Source: CAMAVH01 sp964628235
GTDB taxonomy: Bacteria > Pseudomonadota > Alphaproteobacteria > SMXQ01
NCBI GenBank assembly: GCA_964628235.1
Contig: CAZVLU010000016.1
Coordinates: forward strand, 1-63,115
Direction of reading: 5' to 3'
DNA length: 63,115 bases
In this document: one piece after another, positions 1-8,318 of the stretch
Layout: each line of letters begins with the position of its first letter
Numbering within the stretch: position 1 is the stretch's first letter
The notes under the pieces: model-generated
The model's database searches: none
Seen by the model: the letters and a program-made list of their open reading frames with translations, nothing else
What the model was told of the DNA's origin: nothing
Translations under genes and position numbers: made by a program

Positions 1-77
1 GGGAAGGATTCGAACCTTCGTAGACGTACGTCGACAGATTTACAGTCTGTTGCCTTTGACCGCTCGGCCACCCCTCC
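1..77 (-). tRNA. tRNA-Tyr (GUA), 3' end cut by window edge
   Basis: Read on the minus strand, a tRNA begins GGAGGGGTGGCCGAGCGG at position 77. It has an anticodon arm ACAGACTGTAAATCTGT with anticodon GTA (Tyr), a long class-II variable arm and a T arm GAAGG-TTCGAAT-CCTTC. Only two bases of the 3' acceptor strand lie inside the window, so the last few bases and any encoded CCA are missing. A long variable arm is expected for bacterial tRNA-Tyr. It is divergent from rlmB. Confidence 0.95.
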
Positions 78-235
78 GCAACGACGTGCCTAGCCGGCGG
101 AGGCGCGCAATATGAGGATTTAGTATTTAAAGTCAACCTCGAATCAAGCGCATAGGCCGCCTTCGCGCCCGTCCAGCGACAACGGCGAGGAGCGTCCTTG
201 CAACTTGGTTTAAGTCGCTGAATATAGGGGCCATC

Positions 236-1378
236 ATGACCAAGCGCAAGCACCCAGGCCGCTCATCCGGCCCCGTCCGCCCCGAGTCCCCCCCCTCCGC
301 CGAGGGCCGCCGTCCGCCGCGCAGCCCCGCCCAACCGGCGGCCGGCAAGCGGCCTGACGCCCGTAAAACGGGCGATAATCGAGCGGAAGGCGGCAAATGG
401 GCTGACGGTCGATACGTTAAAGCCCCGGAGGCCAGCCAATCCGCCAAGCCCCGTCCGCAGGGCGGCGGCCGCACGGATCGCCGGCCGGAGCCAGGCACTT
501 ATCCCAAATCCCCCCCAGAAGCCGGCAAATATGCGGGTAAACTGGCCAAAACGCGCCCCGATAGCCGTCGCGCGCCCGATCGCGCGCCGCCGAGCGAACG
601 CCCCCGCGCAGCTGAAGCCGCCGCTAAAGGCGCCAAACAGAGCCGTGGCAACTGGCTTTATGGCTTGCATGCCGTCAAAGCCGCCCTCGACAACCCGCGT
701 CGAAAAATTTTGCGGGGGCTTTTGACCGAGGAGGCGGTGGCGGCGATTGGGGGAAATCGCAGCAGTTTCAAAGAGATGTATCCGAATGTGGCGGTCGAAT
801 CGGCGACTCGCGAGATGATTTCGCAAATGCTGCCAGCTCACGCCGTTCATCAGGGCGCTGCGATTCTGGCCGATCCGCTGCCCGATTTGGCCCTCGAAGA
901 CGTGCTGGATGACGTCGCGGAGCAGCAAAACGCGGTGATTCTCGTGCTCGATCAGGTCACCGACCCGCAAAATGTCGGCGCCATCCTGCGCTCGGCGGCC
1001 GCTTTCAACGTCGCCGCCGTCATCGTGCCCGACCGCCACTCGCCGCCGGAGACCACGGCGCTGGCCAAGGCGGCCTCGGGCGCCATCGAGATCGTGCCGC
1101 TGGTCCGCGTGGTGAACCTGGCGCGCACGCTGGAGTCGCTCAAGCAGGCCGGCTTCTGGACGGCGGGCCTGGCGGGAGAAGCGCCGCAGACCCTCGCCGC
1201 CGCGCGCCTCAGCGGCAAGGTGGCGCTGGTGCTCGGGGCCGAAGGCGAAGGGCTGCGCCGGCTGACGCGCGAGCATTGCGACATCCTGGTCAAACTGCCG
1301 ATCTCGCCGCGCATGGAAAGCCTCAACGTCTCGGCCGCCGCCGCCGTCGCGCTCTACGAACTGGCGCGCAACGGCTAG
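236..1378 (+). CDS. rlmB: SpoU/TrmH-family RNA 2'-O-methyltransferase (RlmB-like)
   Basis: Probably methylates the ribose of G2251 in 23S rRNA using SAM. The 380-aa protein has a conserved half from about residue 139: a substrate-binding domain, then the SPOUT knot with motif 1 DPQNVGAILRSA (residues 243-254), motif 2 around LVLGAEGEGLR (about 331-341) and motif 3 NVSAAAAVAL near the C-terminus. The first ~135 residues are an unusually long, Pro/Arg/Lys-rich low-complexity tail, probably disordered and RNA-contacting, so the protein is much longer than E. coli RlmB (about 243 aa). ATG 236 follows AGGGG. Neighbouring tRNA genes on both sides fit a translation-related locus. Family is secure; the exact target nucleotide is inferred. 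Confidence 0.9.
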   Translation: MTKRKHPGRSSGPVRPESPPSAEGRRPPRSPAQPAAGKRPDARKTGDNRAEGGKWADGRYVKAPEASQSAKPRPQGGGRTDRRPEPGTYPKSPPEAGKYAGKLAKTRPDSRRAPDRAPPSERPRAAEAAAKGAKQSRGNWLYGLHAVKAALDNPRRKILRGLLTEEAVAAIGGNRSSFKEMYPNVAVESATREMISQMLPAHAVHQGAAILADPLPDLALEDVLDDVAEQQNAVILVLDQVTDPQNVGAILRSAAAFNVAAVIVPDRHSPPETTALAKAASGAIEIVPLVRVVNLARTLESLKQAGFWTAGLAGEAPQTLAAARLSGKVALVLGAEGEGLRRLTREHCDILVKLPISPRMESLNVSAAAAVALYELARNG

Positions 1379-1441
1379 GCGCTGCGGGCGCTTGCCCGCT
1401 CTCTCCACGGGCGATACAACGCATTGATATCCTAAAACATC

Positions 1442-1516
1442 GCCGGATTAGCTCAGCGGTAGAGCAGCGGTTTTGTAAACCGAAGGTCGGGGGTTCAATC
1501 CCCTCATCCGGCACCA
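1442..1516 (+). tRNA. tRNA-Thr (UGU)
   Basis: A complete cloverleaf: acceptor GCCGGAT paired with ATCCGGC, D arm GCTCAGCGGTAGAGC, anticodon loop TTTGTAA with anticodon TGT (Thr), T arm GGGGG-TTCAATC-CCC and an encoded CCA end at 1514-1516. It lies 63 nt after rlmB. Confidence 0.96.
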
Positions 1517-1538
1517 GTTCATTGATCCTTGGGGGCCC

Positions 1539-2180
1539 ATGTCCGAACCGATCCGCAATGCCGGCTCCCCCGCCCCGCCGCTCGGCGGCGATGACCCATT
1601 AGATCCGCCGCCCGGCCTGCTCGAGCTGTTCTGGGTCTTCTCCAAGATCGGCATCTTCAGCTTCGGCGGCGCGCTGTCGACCTGGATTTACCGCGAAGTT
1701 TCGGTCAAGCGCCGCTGGATGAGCGAGACCGAAGTGCTGAGCAGCCTGGCGCTGGCGCAGATCATGCCCGGCATCAACGTCGTCAACCTGTCGCTGTTCT
1801 GCGGCCAACGCCTGCGCGGCGTGGTCGGCTCGTTCGCCGCGGTGATGGGCATCCTGCTGCCGCCGACGATCATCGTGATCTGCATCTCGACGATCTATGA
1901 CCAGTTTTCGCATTTCGCCTGGGTCAGCGACCTGCTCAACGGCATCGCCGCCGCGGCGATCGGCATGCTGATCCACATGGGCGTGAAATCGACCCAGCGC
2001 TCGGCGCGCAGCATCTGGCTGCTGCTGATCGTCGCCGGCATCTTCGTCGGCGTCGGCATCCTCAAGATACACATGGTGATCGTCGTCCTGCTGCTCGGGC
2101 CGCTCAGCGTCTGGCTGTCCTATCGCTCCGTCATGGCAGAGCAGCGCGCCCGCGCGGCAAGCGGGGAGAGCGCGTCATGA
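1539..2180 (+). CDS. chrA1: Chromate transporter, first half (short-chain CHR family)
   Basis: A 213-aa integral membrane protein with one CHR domain. It begins with a cytosolic ~25-residue tail, then the family signature FSKIGIFSFGGA (about residues 34-45) and the Q-I-M-PG-IN-V segment, followed by several hydrophobic helices. Short-chain CHR proteins work as pairs of half-length subunits, with the partner at 2255-2797. The family exports chromate or transports related oxyanions; the true substrate is not shown here. ATG 1539 follows GGGGG. Its TGA overlaps the first ATG of a repeated mini-ORF chain leading to the partner gene. Confidence 0.88.
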   Translation: MSEPIRNAGSPAPPLGGDDPLDPPPGLLELFWVFSKIGIFSFGGALSTWIYREVSVKRRWMSETEVLSSLALAQIMPGINVVNLSLFCGQRLRGVVGSFAAVMGILLPPTIIVICISTIYDQFSHFAWVSDLLNGIAAAAIGMLIHMGVKSTQRSARSIWLLLIVAGIFVGVGILKIHMVIVVLLLGPLSVWLSYRSVMAEQRARAASGESAS

Positions 2181-2260
2181 ACGACAACGCGTGGAGCGCG
2201 TCATGAACGACAACGCGTGGAGCGCGTCATGAACGCCAACGCGCGGAGCGCGTCATGAAC
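2171..2260 (+). repeat. 26-bp tandem repeat carrying start codons between the two chromate transporter genes
   Basis: The unit GAGCGCGTCATGAACGACAA plus CGCGTG repeats so that ATGAAC occurs at 2177, 2203, 2229 and 2255, exactly 26 nt apart. Each of the first three ATGs opens a 9-codon ORF (MNDNAWSAS twice, then MNANARSAS). Each mini-ORF stops at a TGA overlapping the next ATG in an ATGA. The last ATG (2255) is the start of the second transporter gene. GGAG or GGGGAG precedes each ATG by about 6 nt. Confidence 0.95.
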
Positions 2261-2797
2261 GACAGCAACAATCTCCTGGTCACGCTATTCCTGCTGTTCG
2301 TGCCGCTATCGCTGCTGTCGGTGGGCGGCGGCGTCTCGATCATCGCGCCGCTGCACCATCAAACGATCAGCGTGTTCGGCTGGCTCACCGAGAAGCAATT
2401 CGTCGAGGTGTTCGCCATCTCGCGCGCGGCGCCCGGCCCCGGCTCGATGATCGTGCCGCTGATCGGCTGGAAAGTGTCGGGCGTCGGCGGCACCATCGTC
2501 GCGTCGATCGGCATGTTCCTGCCATCGTCGATTCTCGCTTACGGCGTCGCACGACTGTGGAATCGCTATCGCGGCACCAACGTCCACGCCGCGTTGGAGC
2601 GCGGCCTCGCCGCCGTCGCCGCCGGCCTGATCCTCGCCGGCACGCTGGCGATCTTCCAGGCCGCCGGCACCGGCTGGGAAGCCTGGATCATCGCCGGCGG
2701 CGCCGCCACCATCCTCTATTTCCGCGACATCAACCCGCTCTGGCTGCTGTTCGGCGGCGGCGCGCTTTATGCCGTCGCGATGCATTTCATCCGATGA
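2255..2797 (+). CDS. chrA2: Chromate transporter, second half (short-chain CHR family)
   Basis: A 180-aa membrane protein with one CHR domain. The signature FVPLSLLSVGGGVSI lies near residues 15-29, followed by AISRAAPGPGSM (the family's Q/R-x-x-PGP segment) and four or more hydrophobic segments. It pairs with the upstream half to form the transporter. The start at 2255 is the last of four regularly spaced ATGs and the only one in frame with the transporter. It converges with the alpha/beta hydrolase gene 7 nt downstream. Confidence 0.88.
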   Translation: MNDSNNLLVTLFLLFVPLSLLSVGGGVSIIAPLHHQTISVFGWLTEKQFVEVFAISRAAPGPGSMIVPLIGWKVSGVGGTIVASIGMFLPSSILAYGVARLWNRYRGTNVHAALERGLAAVAAGLILAGTLAIFQAAGTGWEAWIIAGGAATILYFRDINPLWLLFGGGALYAVAMHFIR

Positions 2798-2803
2798 GCG
2801 GCG

Positions 2804-3886
2804 TCAGCTGAGCGCCAGCGCGCCGCTCTCGTCGGCGCGATAGATGCCGGGCTTGCCGCCGTCGACCGTCATGTCAGCGAGCCAGGCGTTCGACAGGCGA
2901 TGCAGCAGATGGCGCTGCTTCTCCCATTGCGCGAAGTGCGAGGCGCAGGCGATTTCGACCATCGCCTTGGGCGCGGCGCCGAGATCGGCGAACAACTCGC
3001 GATTCGACGGCAACAGGCGGTCGCCCTCGCCGACCATGATGAGCGTCGGCAGTTTCACTTGCGCCGCGCCGTCGCGGTTCCAGCCCCAATAGGTGCGGTT
3101 GGGTCCGCGCAAGCCGCCTTTTCCCCATTTCGCGCCGACCGGATCGAAGGCGACGCTCAGGCTCCAGGCCAGCTCCTTCATGCCAGGCGCGACCTGATCG
3201 GGGCAGCGGATCGCCGGGTCCCAGCGCTTGCCGATAAAATCGTCGTACATCTGAATCGTCATCGGCGCGCCCGGCTCGGGAATCTGCGCCGGCTTGCGCG
3301 AGCCGTCGCGCTGATAGTTCGACGAGGCGTAAATCACCAGCCGCGCGATTTTCTCAGGATGTCTCGCGATGTAGGTGCCGCTGCGGCAGCCGCCGCCCGA
3401 CCAGCCGATCAAGCAAATCTTGTCCAACCCGCGCCGCGCGCGGATGAACTCCACCACACGGTCGATGTCGTCGGCCTCGCTGTCGCTGGTGACGAGATCG
3501 AACGGATAGGGCGGCTCGACCGGCGCCGTCAGCGTACCCGGGATCAGCAACGGCTGCTGCGCCGGATCGAGATTGCGCGGATCGTCCATCAGCGGTCGCG
3601 GCGAACGGCCGTAGCCGGTCATGTCCATGGCGTAAACGTCCCAGCCCTGCCGCGCCAACGCCGCCATCCAGCTATAATCTTCATGGGCGAGATCGAACGA
3701 CGGCGTGCAGGGCCAATAGCCGCCGTGCAGCATCAGCACCGCGCCCTTGAAGCCCGCAGGATTTTGGACCAAATCGGCGCGCGCCCTCTCGCGCACATAG
3801 AGCTGCACGGCTTGGCCGGCGATGACCGGCACGGTCGAAACGTGATCGACGAAATGATCGAAGGTGGTCAGCGATTCGCTGCTCAT
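2804..3886 (-). CDS. Alpha/beta hydrolase
   Basis: A 360-aa alpha/beta-hydrolase-fold protein without a signal peptide. The oxyanion-side motif LHGGYW is near residue 54, the nucleophile elbow G-W-S-G-G is near residue 165, and a candidate catalytic His lies in the ASHFAQWEK segment near the C-terminus. The fold is clear but the substrate is unknown. Esterase or haloalkane-dehalogenase-like roles are possible. It is transcribed divergently from purT, with 115 nt shared between the two starts. Confidence 0.85.
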   Translation of the reverse strand: MSSESLTTFDHFVDHVSTVPVIAGQAVQLYVRERARADLVQNPAGFKGAVLMLHGGYWPCTPSFDLAHEDYSWMAALARQGWDVYAMDMTGYGRSPRPLMDDPRNLDPAQQPLLIPGTLTAPVEPPYPFDLVTSDSEADDIDRVVEFIRARRGLDKICLIGWSGGGCRSGTYIARHPEKIARLVIYASSNYQRDGSRKPAQIPEPGAPMTIQMYDDFIGKRWDPAIRCPDQVAPGMKELAWSLSVAFDPVGAKWGKGGLRGPNRTYWGWNRDGAAQVKLPTLIMVGEGDRLLPSNRELFADLGAAPKAMVEIACASHFAQWEKQRHLLHRLSNAWLADMTVDGGKPGIYRADESGALALS

Positions 3887-4001
3887 GGCGGCCGTTCTCC
3901 GAATCGTGTTGTCTGCGAATGCGTGTCGGGCAATGCTAGGGGCCGAACATCAAGTCCATCGCGTTCCACGCGACGAAATCAAAAAAAGAATATCGGGGAC
4001 C

Positions 4002-5237
4002 ATGCGTATCGGCACGCCACTCAGTTCATCGGCTACGCGAGTCATGCTGCTCGGCTCGGGCGAGCTTGGCAAGGAGGTGGTGATCGCTTTGCAACGCCTC
4101 GGCGTCGAGGTGATCGCGGTCGACCGCTATGCCGACGCGCCGGCGCAGCAGGTGGCGCATCGCGCCCATGTCGTCGCCATGATCGACGGCGCGGCGCTGC
4201 GCAAGATCATCGAAGCCGAGAAGCCCCATCTGATCGTGCCGGAGATCGAGGCCATCGCCACCGATCTGCTGGTCGAGATCGAGCGCGAGAAATTGGCCGA
4301 AGTGATCCCGACGGCGCGCGCGGCGCAACTCACGATGAACCGCGAAGGCATTCGCCGCCTCGCCGCCGAGGAACTCGGCCTCAAGACGTCGCCATATGTC
4401 TTCGCCAGCACGGTGAACGAGGTGCGCGCCGCCGTCGCCAGGGTCGGCCTGCCCTGCCTGTTGAAGCCCGTCATGTCGTCATCGGGCAAGGGCCAGAGCG
4501 TCATCAAATCCGCAAGCGACATCGACAAGGCGTGGGACTACGCCATGACCTCGGGCCGCGTCGCGCAAGCGCGCGTCATCGTCGAAGGCTTCATCAAGTT
4601 CGACTTCGAGATCACGCTGCTCACCGTGCGCGCGAGAAATTCTAAAGGCGAGATCGAAACCACGTTCTGCGAGCCGATCGGCCATGTGCAGGTCGATGGC
4701 GATTATGTCGAATCCTGGCAGCCGCAGCGCATGACGCCCGCCGCGCTGAAAAAAGCCCAGGACATCGCCGCCAAAGTCACCGGCGCGCTCGGCGGGCGCG
4801 GCATTTTCGGCGTCGAGATGTTCGTCGCCGGCGACGAGGTGTGGTTCAGCGAAGTCAGCCCGCGCCCGCACGACACCGGCATGGTGACGATGGCGAGCCA
4901 GCGCCAGAGCGAGTTCGATCTCCATGCCCGCGCCATCCTCGGCCTGCCGGTCGACACCACGCTTCTCAGCCCCGCCGCCAGCGCGGTGATCTATGGCGGG
5001 CTCGAAGAACAGGCCATCGCCTTCGAGGGCCTCGCCGAAGCGCTCGCCGTGCCGGGCAGCGATCTCCGCCTGTTCGGCAAGCCCGAATCCTTCAAGAAAC
5101 GCCGCATGGGCGTCGCCCTCGCCCATGCCGCCGACACCGATACCGCGCGCGCCAACGCCAAGCTGGCTGCATCGCGCGTCTGTCCCGTCAGCACGAATCA
5201 TTTGTCCTTCAACACCCAGAAGGTGACCGCACCATGA
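4002..5237 (+). CDS. purT: Formate-dependent phosphoribosylglycinamide formyltransferase
   Basis: PurT converts GAR, formate and ATP to formyl-GAR in purine synthesis. The 411-aa protein has the ATP-grasp arrangement: N-terminal GSGELGKE (residues 18-25), a central ATP-grasp core with KPVMSSSGKGQS, a metal/phosphate segment around FEIT, and the SEVSPRPHDTG signature. The start at ATG 4002 gives the family-typical MRIGTPLS N-terminus; a longer reading frame upstream has no family similarity. The stop overlaps the following amidohydrolase start by 4 nt (ATGA), so the two are probably co-translated. Confidence 0.95.
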   Translation: MRIGTPLSSSATRVMLLGSGELGKEVVIALQRLGVEVIAVDRYADAPAQQVAHRAHVVAMIDGAALRKIIEAEKPHLIVPEIEAIATDLLVEIEREKLAEVIPTARAAQLTMNREGIRRLAAEELGLKTSPYVFASTVNEVRAAVARVGLPCLLKPVMSSSGKGQSVIKSASDIDKAWDYAMTSGRVAQARVIVEGFIKFDFEITLLTVRARNSKGEIETTFCEPIGHVQVDGDYVESWQPQRMTPAALKKAQDIAAKVTGALGGRGIFGVEMFVAGDEVWFSEVSPRPHDTGMVTMASQRQSEFDLHARAILGLPVDTTLLSPAASAVIYGGLEEQAIAFEGLAEALAVPGSDLRLFGKPESFKKRRMGVALAHAADTDTARANAKLAASRVCPVSTNHLSFNTQKVTAP

Positions 5238-6697
5238 GCAAGCAGACCAATCTGACACCCGAAAAAGAATTCATCTTCGACTATGTCGAGAAGAACGCCG
5301 ACGCCATCGCCACGCTCGGCGACAGCATCTTTTATTTCGGCGAGCTGGGCATGCAGGAGTTCGAGACCGCCAAGCTGATGACCGGCATCCTCGAAGAGCA
5401 CGGCTTCAAGGTCGAGCGCGGCATCTCGGGCTTCCCGACCGGCTTCTGCGCCACCTACGGCTCGGGCCATCCGGTGATCGCCATGCACACCGAATATGAC
5501 GCCAATCCGGACAACTCCCAGGTCGCCGGCATCTCCGAGCAGAAGGGCATCGTCGAAGGCGCGCCGGGCCATTGCGAAGGCCACAACGTCAACGGCGCGG
5601 TGCTGGTCGCCAGCGCCCTCGCCGCCAAAGAGGCCATGGACAAGTTCGGCTTCAAGGGCACGCTCAAGATTTTCGGCGCGCCGGCCGAAGAGCAGCTCGT
5701 CAGCCGCCCCTACTACGTGCGCGACGGCTGGTTCGACGATGTCGATGTCGCCTTCCACGACCATGTCGGCCAGGTGTTCGGCTGCGGCTACGGCATCATG
5801 CAGTCGGCGCTGATCTCCGCCACCTACAGCTTCCACGGCGAGTCGGCCCATGCCGGCGTCGTGCCCTGGAAAGGCCGCGACGCGCTCGACGCCGTCGTGC
5901 TGATGGACATGGGCATGGCGCAATATCGCGAGCATATGATGCCGACGATGCGCGCCCAGCGCGTCATCACCAACGGCGGCGATCAGCCCAACATCATTCC
6001 GCGCCTCGCGTCGGTGTGGTGGTATTTCCGCGACTCGACGGCCGAAGGGGCGCGCAAGCTGCTCGATCAAGCCGAGAAGATCGCCAAGGGCGCCGCGCTG
6101 ATGACCAACACCGAAGTCGAGATCGACGTGATGGCCGCCGTCTGGCCGTCGCGCGGCAATCAGACGCTCGCCGAGTTGGTCACCGCCAACATCGACATCG
6201 TCGGCATGCCGGAATGGAGCGAGGAGGAGCAGCAGCTCGCCCGCACCCTGCAGGAAAAAGCCAAGGTGAAGGTCGAGGGCCTCAAGCGCGACGTGCTGCC
6301 GGTGAAGGCCGCCTCGGTGCAAAAGCCGTCGGCCAGCGATTCGGGCGACGTGTCGTGGAAGGTGCCGCAGGCGAAGTTCTACTATCCGGCGAACATTCCC
6401 AACATCAACAGCCACCATTGGGCGGCCGGCGTCGCCATCGCCCATTCGATCGCCCACAAGGGCGCGGTGGCCGGCGCCAAAGCCATGGCCGGCGCGGTGA
6501 TCGATTGCCTGAAGAACCCGGAGATCGTCGCCGAGGCCAAGCGCACCTTCAAGGAGGAGCTGGCCGGCGTCGAATATAAGCCGCTGCTGCCGCTCGGCCA
6601 GAAGCCGCCGGTGACGCTCAACCGCGCGATGATGGAAAAGTGGCGCCCGGAAATGACCCAGCACTATGTGAAGAAGAAGCCGGTGTTCGTGTCTTAG
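5234..6697 (+). CDS. M20-family amidohydrolase (AbgB-like)
   Basis: A 487-aa cytosolic metallo-amidohydrolase of the M20D/AbgB type, which hydrolyses amide-linked substrates such as p-aminobenzoyl-glutamate or N-acyl amino acids. Visible metal/catalytic elements are MHTEYDANP (His-Asp), APAEEQL (Glu pair), SHGESAHAG-like FHGESAHAG in the dimerisation lid, NGGDQPNIIP, and a C-terminal NSHHW. It overlaps purT by 4 nt, which suggests a shared transcript, although AbgB function has no obvious tie to purine synthesis beyond folate-related chemistry. The true substrate is unknown. Confidence 0.88.
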   Translation: MSKQTNLTPEKEFIFDYVEKNADAIATLGDSIFYFGELGMQEFETAKLMTGILEEHGFKVERGISGFPTGFCATYGSGHPVIAMHTEYDANPDNSQVAGISEQKGIVEGAPGHCEGHNVNGAVLVASALAAKEAMDKFGFKGTLKIFGAPAEEQLVSRPYYVRDGWFDDVDVAFHDHVGQVFGCGYGIMQSALISATYSFHGESAHAGVVPWKGRDALDAVVLMDMGMAQYREHMMPTMRAQRVITNGGDQPNIIPRLASVWWYFRDSTAEGARKLLDQAEKIAKGAALMTNTEVEIDVMAAVWPSRGNQTLAELVTANIDIVGMPEWSEEEQQLARTLQEKAKVKVEGLKRDVLPVKAASVQKPSASDSGDVSWKVPQAKFYYPANIPNINSHHWAAGVAIAHSIAHKGAVAGAKAMAGAVIDCLKNPEIVAEAKRTFKEELAGVEYKPLLPLGQKPPVTLNRAMMEKWRPEMTQHYVKKKPVFVS

Positions 6698-6797
6698 CGG
6701 ATTCGCGTCCTCAGCTATGTTCCATACCAAGCGTTAGCTTGAGAACCCCTTTATCTGGGTCTGGAGCCAAGACGAAAAACTCTTACCGGGGGAAAAC

Positions 6798-7514
6798 ATG
6801 GGTTTGAGTGACGGCGTGCGCGCAACTGTATACGCACGCGATAAGGCCATCTGCGCATTTTCTGGAATCTCGGTTTGGATGCCAGATTACGGGGCAAATT
6901 TACTCGCAGCCCATGATTGGCCCGATCACATTAAGCCAGCCTCTCGAAAGGGCGGAGACACTCCAGGAAACCTTGTATGCGCGTCATCTTTCTATAATCG
7001 CAAGAAACTCAACAACAGCAGCGATACTAGCTATTTGTTTATCGATGGCCAGCCGACATCCATGTTTTTCTGGAATATCGGATGCATTTCAGCAGAACAG
7101 GTAAAGCTAATTAAATCACATGAGAAAATTTGCACAACCGATTGGTACTTCAACAGGGCGTTGGCAAATATCAACTCTGCACATCAAAACAAGTATTATA
7201 AAAGTAAGGCTGTGCGCGAATCGTCTTACTGGTTAACGGCAGCCGCAAAGAGACTCAGCACCTGGAAGAAACTTGGCGGGATCAATGATTTCGTTCGTCG
7301 TGGACTTATTCAGTATCCAAAGTCGCCTGACATCCAGTTAATGCTTGAGTTATCTCAATGTGCCGATTCGATTGGTCACAAAAATTTTGACCGACGCGTT
7401 AAAGAAATTTACGAAGAACTCTATCTATATTTTTTTGCAAACTCCGAAGCTCTCCATACTTTCATAACTGCGGAAACAATCGAAGCGCGCAAAAAACGTT
7501 GCGTCACGCAATGA
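6798..7514 (+). CDS. HNH endonuclease-like protein, degenerate zinc ligands
   Basis: A 238-aa protein with a probable HNH/treble-clef core in residues 9-70: RDKAICAFSG, then PDHIKPAS (Asp43-His44), GNLV (Asn58) and FYNRKK (Asn67). In the related HNH pattern each zinc site is a CxxC pair. Here each seems to keep one Cys (Cys19, Cys61), so metal binding may be altered. The C-terminal 150 residues have no fold I recognise and are rich in aromatic and Lys residues. Base composition is strikingly AT-rich compared with all neighbours, a sign of transfer. ATG follows GGGGGAAAAC. The stop overlaps a 47-codon ORF by ATGA. Confidence 0.7.
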   Translation: MGLSDGVRATVYARDKAICAFSGISVWMPDYGANLLAAHDWPDHIKPASRKGGDTPGNLVCASSFYNRKKLNNSSDTSYLFIDGQPTSMFFWNIGCISAEQVKLIKSHEKICTTDWYFNRALANINSAHQNKYYKSKAVRESSYWLTAAAKRLSTWKKLGGINDFVRRGLIQYPKSPDIQLMLELSQCADSIGHKNFDRRVKEIYEELYLYFFANSEALHTFITAETIEARKKRCVTQ

Positions 7515-7654
7515 GGGATAAATTGGTTACACTTCCCACTCGTCAGATGCTGTCAAAAAACGAGGCGGCATTAAGACGATGGAAAGGCCCAACCTGCGCA
7601 GACCTTAGCGTTAGTATTTTGAAAGCTAGGCAAGCGGCAATACAACCCAACTAG
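7511..7654 (+). CDS. Small hypothetical protein coupled to the HNH gene
   Basis: A 47-codon ORF starting MRDKLVTLPTRQML. Its ATG overlaps the HNH gene's TGA by 4 nt (ATGA), the same coupling used by real operon pairs elsewhere in this window. Codon composition is mixed and AT-richer than the chromosome, matching the HNH gene. The peptide is basic, with a KNEAALRRWKG segment that could form a helix. No known family was recognised. It may be an accessory or antidote-like partner, or a chance ORF. Confidence 0.4.
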   Translation: MRDKLVTLPTRQMLSKNEAALRRWKGPTCADLSVSILKARQAAIQPN

Positions 7655-7750
7655 TCCGACAAGAATCACTTTAAAGAGAGATCAGCCAGAAACCGGCTGG
7701 AATTTGGCGACGGTCTGCTCGTAAAAGCGCGGCTCCCACGAGCCATCCAC

Positions 7751-8158
7751 TCAGCGGGGCTGAACTGTTCCAACTCGGCGCCCGGCATTATCGCGGATGA
7801 TGTGATTGCCATATGTCGTTGGCGCGACGCTATGAAGGCGTTTCCCTGTTTTGTCGCGAACGACATAACCACCACCTAAGCTCGGCGTTGCATAACCCTC
7901 GCGCTGTCCTTGTTTATTTCTCAGCGTGTAACCGCCGAACCGATCGGGTTCGACTGTCCCGAGACGAGAGCCGTCCGAGCTTAACCGCTGATAGGAATCG
8001 TCTCGGCGCGGCTCTAAGCGCTCGACGACACGACCGCGGTCGTCCCTTACCGAAAAGCTGCGACGGTCTTCCGCGCTCGCCGGCGAACAGCTCATTGTGA
8101 TTATGAATGCGGCTGCTGCGGCGCTTCTCAAAAGCAATGTGGGAGAAGGTAATTCCAC
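7751..8158 (-). CDS. Secreted protein made of five ~21-residue repeats
   Basis: A 135-aa exported protein. Start is GTG 8158, supported by a strong AAGGAGAG six to eight bases upstream. Residues 1-29 form a signal peptide ending ASA. The mature part is built from five repeats of about 21 residues with the core aromatic-x-hydrophobic-R-D/N-x-x-G-x-R: FSVRDDRGR, YQRLSSDGSR, YTLRNKQGQR, YVVRDKTGKR and HIIRDNAGRR. Spacing and alternation suggest a repetitive beta-hairpin fold. No family name is assigned. It stands alone between the HNH island and the alginate-lyase-like gene. Confidence 0.75.
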   Translation of the reverse strand: MELPSPTLLLRSAAAAAFIITMSCSPASAEDRRSFSVRDDRGRVVERLEPRRDDSYQRLSSDGSRLGTVEPDRFGGYTLRNKQGQREGYATPSLGGGYVVRDKTGKRLHSVAPTTYGNHIIRDNAGRRVGTVQPR

Positions 8159-8318
8159 GGCGGGCTCTCCTTGGCGTCAAAACTCATCGCCCTAAAAGGG
8201 CTGACGCCAAGAAACCTAATACGACAAAAATGGCAAATTCATGATTTGGGATAGGTGCGCGCCAACCGGCTTCAGAAACCCATTTTATCGATCCGGCGCC
8301 TAAGCCTCTCGCTCGGCT

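Noticed and set aside
2171..2260. 26-bp repeats as a CRISPR array
   Set aside because: The units are contiguous with no spacers and contain start codons.
2900..4645. Long plus-strand ORF (581 codons) across the alpha/beta hydrolase and purT
   Set aside because: It is antisense to one real gene and out of frame in another, with Arg/Ala/His-rich composition typical of GC-rich shadow frames.
5198..6730. 510-codon minus-strand ORF opposite the M20 amidohydrolase
   Set aside because: Shadow frame; the plus strand encodes a clear metallo-hydrolase with conserved motifs.
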